A DNA stretch of 28,568 bases from JAWXCH01 sp034440595. GTDB taxonomy: Bacteria; Planctomycetota; Planctomycetia; Pirellulales; JALHPA01. Below are positions 25,701 to 28,568 of the stretch, piece by piece. The notes beneath the pieces were generated by a model that worked only from the letters and a program-made list of their open reading frames with translations, was not told the DNA's origin and did not search any database. A program made the position numbers and the translations under genes. Every line of letters begins with the position of its first letter. The first letter of the stretch is position 1. The stretch lies in NCBI GenBank assembly GCA_034440595.1, contig JAWXCH010000094.1, positions 1 through 28,568 of the forward strand. The letters are read 5' to 3'.

Positions 25701-28205
25701 CTGGTCAGCAATGGGACTGCGGACGAGGCAAAGGCGGGACAGGGGGCTGAGATCACAGCCGTGAGTACTGCCGCCGCCCCGCAACTCTTCAAGGCTCAGA
25801 AAGACGCCAGCGGGAATTATCTGATCAGCAATGTTCCGCAAGTTGCCAACTTGACTCTGCTGGCAACCGGAACTGGCCTGGCCGATACGATATGGTCGAA
25901 CACCACGTCCGCAACGAATGTTGCCAAATTGACTGCCCCGGTGAAGATCACAATGCCGTCCGAGGCAGTCCTGAAAGGACGCGTTACCACCGATGACGGC
26001 AGGCCGCTCGATGGGGCGAACGTGATGGCACATGCAATACCGATGGGAGCTGTAAAGCCAGTCATCTCGCTTGAGCCAGAATACCCGAGAACAGTGAAAA
26101 CAGACTCGAAGGGGGAGTACCGTTTCCGCGGACTCTCGGCCGATACGCCACTCGGCAGGTATACACTTCATGTCAACGATCCCCAATTGCGTGGACTTCA
26201 CGACGCGGCAGATTTGACCGTGAATTCGCAGACGCCAACCGAGCGCAACTTCCGCTTGAAGCCAGGTATCAAAGTAAGCGGACAAGTGAAAGACTCAAAC
26301 GGAAAACCGATACCGAAGGTCAAAATCTTCCACGGTGCAGGTTACTTTGAGACCGATCAGGATGGCAAATATCAATACAGCTTTGCTCCCAAAAGAGTAG
26401 TACTGCGCTGCATGCCAGTGAAAGGCTATGCTGCGACCAATGAAGAATCCACCAAACAACTCGACCTGAAGCCAAACCAGCCAGAGGTCAAGAACTTGGA
26501 CTTTGTGCTGAAGAAATCGGATCCGGCGAAAGCGAAGGAGAGCGAAAAGAAGCCAGTAGAAAAGAAATCGTCCGATCCTGTTGGTGCTAAAGGTGCAGCA
26601 GTAGCCGAACCAGCAACTGTCAGTTTGGTGCTCGCACCGGCCGGAGAGGATGACAAGCCTAAACCTCCTCCTGCAAAACCATTGGCAAAGAAAGTCCTCG
26701 TCCAGTGCGTCGACTCCCTCGGAAAGCCGGCTGTGGGGGCGGAGGTGTACTTGCTGGTCGGGTACAAGAACGGCCAATCGCCAAGCCCATATCCACAATT
26801 CTTCCCCTACGGCCCGTTCCGAACGGATGCTCGCGGGTACGTCGAGTGTAGTTTCACGCCGCTAAAAGACTCGGCACAAATTCCAATCGTCACTCTCTTT
26901 GCCCGTCTCCCCGGCAAGGGGCTTGGTATCACCAGTCGTCACTTCGCGGAGAACGTTGAAAAGCCACTGACGTATGAGGTTACTTTGCTACCCGTCACGC
27001 AGTTGAAGGGAACCGTCTCCGTGCCGGCTGGGTTTGATCCGACCAAAGTAAACATCACTTACTTGTTTTTCCAGTGGGGAAGCGCACCGGAGCGAACCCT
27101 GCACCCCGCAGCGGCGAGTGCGCTGGCTGCTCTATTGCAAATTCACCCTGATAAGCAGGGAAAGATTCAAGTTGATATTCCCGAGCAACTCAAAACTGGC
27201 ATTTTGGAATTTACCGCCAATGGTCTGACTAAGGTACAGTGGCTTCAGGAGAGACACAATGTTGAAGCTCCGTTCCAACCAGAACCTATTCAAGTCAGCT
27301 TGACCCGCGAAGCTACCATTTCAGGTACCGTCCTTATGCCCGATGGCACCCCGGCGGAAGGAATCCACGCGTCCGTAAGCTGGCGTCCTCCAAATGTGAT
27401 ACCCAACGGTCACGAGCCGCAACTGTTCGTCAGGGCTTATACCGACAAATCCGGACGGTTCACATTGAGCCACCTGCCTGCAGAAACCGTTGAGTTTCAA
27501 TTCTATGACCCACAATCGCGCGGGATATATAAGCATACGCACGAATACAAACTGACGAGCGGTGTGGCGGCTACGGTTAATCTGACAATGCAAGCTGGCA
27601 TTCCCGTTCGCGGGCGTGTTCTGAATGAAGAGAAAAAGCCCATTGCGGGGGCTACCTTGTCGACTCACACAAGCGAAACGGGTGGGAAAACCGTCACCAC
27701 AAATGCCGCAGGGGAGTTCGAGCTGCATGCTCTGCCCGGTAAGTCAAACGTCAGTATCTATCTCACGCCCACGAGTTCGCAGATCACCAGGTCGATTGAA
27801 ATTAAGCCCGGTCAGAAGGAACTGACGGGGCAGGAATTCATCTTGACCAAGAGTGACATAGTTGGACAACCGGCAATAGGAACCGGCACAGGCTTCGTGT
27901 TGGAGTATGAAGAGTTCCCTCTGACCGATCCGGCTGCACCGGCCAATTTTGAACCACTGCCCCCGGCGAAGATTGACCTGTCGCCAGATTCAAGTGCTTT
28001 GCCTACATTGCTTGAACTTGGGACGCCGAAGCTAGAGCCTGCTACTGGTGGCCTGCAATTCAATCCCGAGTATTCGCCAAAGTTAATACTGTCTCATGAT
28101 CCGTTGAGAGCTTCCTTACAACCGGATAGCTACATTCTCAATACCCCGACCGTCGATCCTGCGCCAAAGAAGGATGAAACCACTGCAAAGGAAGCCGCAC
28201 GGTAA
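22734..28205 (+). CDS. four-unit carboxypeptidase-regulatory-like repeat protein, same frame as the M56 peptidase
   Basis: 1823 sense codons in the same frame as the M56 gene, directly after its TGA. It could start at the GTG (22734) by reinitiation; the nearest AAGG is about 13 bases upstream. Alone it has no signal peptide or membrane helix. It is built of four tandem units starting at about 22713, 24069, 25317 and 26688, spaced 452, 416 and 457 codons. Each has an opening KxxxVQCVDxxGKPVxGAEVY, a GFDP segment (VPxGFDPxKV), a TVxxPDGKPxxGAxV beta-sandwich of carboxypeptidase-regulatory type with a GxYxLRxxPxG-like turn, a VSGRVLDxxxKPVxGA repeat of it, and a GQxELTGQ-like end. Pro/Lys/Ala-rich linkers join units. 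In the M56 fusion the whole region would be extracytoplasmic, in the sensor position. The Cys of VQCVD is TGC at 24087, 25335 and 26706 but TGA at 22731. The long intact frame argues that it is, or was until recently, expressed. Confidence 0.8.
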   Translation: MDATGLPVEGAEVYLFQMKQGKSKSTSDNNWVPQLSGPFKSNKAGLAACGDAIFLNENGKYSRTIYARVAGKLVGVAVSANYDGIPVTNPKHQVSMHVSRSVEGTVKVPTGFDPAKATVIVDALQVSNGGGAEDDTLLDRTLTNLLPQFFTFQPDGDGKVAIKDVPAYGFMVLVATAPGLAATKWSNTTLVDGSAPKDNFDNPIGISMQKESVISGRVVAPDGKPLSDVVVFANRRDSSDNVFIHWNQVPALQSFEATTDKSGAFSLRNLPTGNYRLELDEVPNNWAIVQPMEVSTYPAAPRIVKLQVLPTVQVSGRVLDAAGKPVAGAFIYSSPGSRMAGGLGEKGQFNLRLPATKVTLHVTIPNSQTGKSENLKKELDLKPGQAPITDLNFSLPLNIEEKKPADKTGTSTSPPAPAETVAAAPPGTPAEKVEPKTAAAAKVATKQLTVQCVDAAGKPVAGAEVYVMAEQSEPNVIVHQPSEVHAVGPVRSDAKGNAVIELPGPFDPKLNTRLKFFGRVDGKSIGMTYDRYAPGQQLPATLKLAMLPSKPLIGTLSVPAGFDPSKVVLRYSLLSADKSGWLQEDETNALGKFLQFHPNSQGDFQIDFPRDLTVGILNIQGDGLTDVRWGHQSVPEQSKLDLKPVKFAMRPEAVVTGKVTLPDGKPADGAEMYITTDAAAPNGEANNFGWKSYTLTADDSGNYELRGVPPGKIRVMIHDLKHRGLPVAASEHPVVGGKKNELNFTLEPGVVVSGRVLDDKNKAVEGVKVDTSYGTGGVSAADGRYQVRMRPGAGKVMVSLPLTGYRNPGVKEVTVKAGQTELTGQDIVLQPLAPGEKPEMPSWSGDLYFGNPPKEKPRDAPKKIAVQCVDEAGKPVEGAEVYLFQMQYSDRYSLDRKIAFSGPFKSNAAGVAECVDEIHLPGPTKYARTIYARIPDKLVGIANSSESAGHVPQNPENRVTLRPSTSVEVKLSVPKGFDPANVTARVRSILVSNGTADEAKAGQGAEITAVSTAAAPQLFKAQKDASGNYLISNVPQVANLTLLATGTGLADTIWSNTTSATNVAKLTAPVKITMPSEAVLKGRVTTDDGRPLDGANVMAHAIPMGAVKPVISLEPEYPRTVKTDSKGEYRFRGLSADTPLGRYTLHVNDPQLRGLHDAADLTVNSQTPTERNFRLKPGIKVSGQVKDSNGKPIPKVKIFHGAGYFETDQDGKYQYSFAPKRVVLRCMPVKGYAATNEESTKQLDLKPNQPEVKNLDFVLKKSDPAKAKESEKKPVEKKSSDPVGAKGAAVAEPATVSLVLAPAGEDDKPKPPPAKPLAKKVLVQCVDSLGKPAVGAEVYLLVGYKNGQSPSPYPQFFPYGPFRTDARGYVECSFTPLKDSAQIPIVTLFARLPGKGLGITSRHFAENVEKPLTYEVTLLPVTQLKGTVSVPAGFDPTKVNITYLFFQWGSAPERTLHPAAASALAALLQIHPDKQGKIQVDIPEQLKTGILEFTANGLTKVQWLQERHNVEAPFQPEPIQVSLTREATISGTVLMPDGTPAEGIHASVSWRPPNVIPNGHEPQLFVRAYTDKSGRFTLSHLPAETVEFQFYDPQSRGIYKHTHEYKLTSGVAATVNLTMQAGIPVRGRVLNEEKKPIAGATLSTHTSETGGKTVTTNAAGEFELHALPGKSNVSIYLTPTSSQITRSIEIKPGQKELTGQEFILTKSDIVGQPAIGTGTGFVLEYEEFPLTDPAAPANFEPLPPAKIDLSPDSSALPTLLELGTPKLEPATGGLQFNPEYSPKLILSHDPLRASLQPDSYILNTPTVDPAPKKDETTAKEAAR

Positions 28206-28207
28206 TT

Positions 28208-28318
28208 GAGGATCCCGCGAGTAAAGAGCCAGTCAGCAAGGAATCGAGTAGCACGATCAATGCAAAAGACGGGCCTGCCTCCAATCGCGTCGAACTCACG
28301 CCGGCGATTGCACCGTAA
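28208..28318 (+). pseudogene. probable out-of-frame C-terminal tail of the repeat protein
   Basis: After the stop at 28203-28205 a different frame reads EDPASKEPVSKES, then SSTINAKDGPASNRVELTP and AIAP, with a stop at 28316-28318. Its Lys/Glu/Ser/Pro-rich make-up continues that of the preceding KKDETTAKEAAR. One additional G in the CGG at 28200-28202 would join the frames as AARVIEDPA. About 36 codons being open by chance is not very unlikely, so the claim rests mostly on composition. Confidence 0.45.
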
Positions 28319-28337
28319 CGGTTCGGGAATTGTCGTC

Positions 28338-28409
28338 CTTTGCGCCTTCGCGTCTTTGCGTGAGAACTAGATGAAAAGGAGTGGCGCGCAAAGACGCCAA
28401 GCCGCAAAG
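28338..28409. repeat. large imperfect hairpin repeat
   Basis: Arms of about 26 bases: CTTTGCGCCTTCGCGTC and TTTGCGTGA (28338-28363) against the reverse complement of GCGCGCAAAGACGCC and AAGCCGCAAAG (28384-28409), with few mismatches and a loop of about 20 bases. It is of the same style as the outer arms of the repeat at 20613-20856. Confidence 0.65.
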
Positions 28410-28450
28410 CTGCATTGTTGTCGCGAGAATCGCCTGCACTTGCTAAACAG

Positions 28451-28488
28451 CCTCAACTCGCCATCGGCTACGGCACGGGGACCGTGCC
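28451..28488 (+). repeat. 38-base dispersed repeat with GGGAC-loop hairpin
   Basis: The layout is identical to 10284-10321: CCTCAACTCGCC, two variable bases, CGGCTAC, then GGCACG-GGGAC-CGTGCC. Here TTTTCT follows at once, so this copy could serve as a terminator for the repressor/peptidase/repeat transcript. Confidence 0.65.
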
Positions 28489-28568
28489 TTTTCTAGGCAA
28501 GTCAAGCGTATGGATAAACGTAATCGGGTTTGCCTCTGTCCGTACGGGTAGCGGTTCTTTTGCGAAGC

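Overview
The window looks like chromosomal DNA of a planctomycete, most likely of the Pirellulales type. The reasons are several exported proteins ending in PEP-CTERM sorting signals (VPEP, hydrophobic helix, Arg/Lys tail), most of them preceded by a doubled dockerin-like calcium loop (D-x-N-x-D-G-F-V-G-Q-D-D-L), together with a BlaI/M56-peptidase pair, a FixJ-type regulator and Calvin-type class II aldolase. The assignment is from protein style only; no rRNA or tRNA gene was seen.

Layout. 1-2086: the 3' end of a SUMF1-fold PEP-CTERM protein, then a lamin-tail-like (LTD) PEP-CTERM protein with a strong terminator. 2187-5427 (minus): a FixJ-like response regulator, fructose-bisphosphate aldolase and a lipoprotein. 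5897-6883 (plus): a GT2-like glycosyltransferase without an evident DxD. 6928-8061 (minus): an unassigned helix-hairpin-helix/HTH protein. 8062-8731: no convincing protein gene, but a promoter-terminator pair that could define a small RNA. 8732-10150 (plus): a flavin monooxygenase. 10332-12505 (minus): an overlapping ccsA/hemX-like gene and hemA, read from a promoter that diverges from that of the next gene. 12779-17289 (plus): three more PEP-CTERM proteins (a T5SS/PEP-CTERM-repeat protein, a DNRLRE-like protein and a second LTD protein closely related to the one at 1142). 17785-20490 (plus): pyruvate phosphate dikinase. 20535-20856: its terminator and a nested inverted repeat.

The most unusual part is 20899-28318. 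A sigma70-type promoter lies between two palindromic operators and drives a BlaI-family repressor, then a BlaR1-like M56 membrane metallopeptidase. The peptidase frame continues, after one in-frame TGA, into 1823 further sense codons made of four tandem units of about 416-457 residues. These stand where BlaR1 carries its extracytoplasmic sensor. The TGA falls exactly where the other three units have a conserved TGC (Cys). At the 3' end an apparent frameshift cuts off a compatible tail of about 37 codons. Either this is a very large sensor recently broken at two places (or affected by sequence errors), or the UGA is recoded.

The intergenic spaces hold several dispersed palindromic repeats, including short hairpins with a constant GGGAC loop and base-paired stems that covary between copies.
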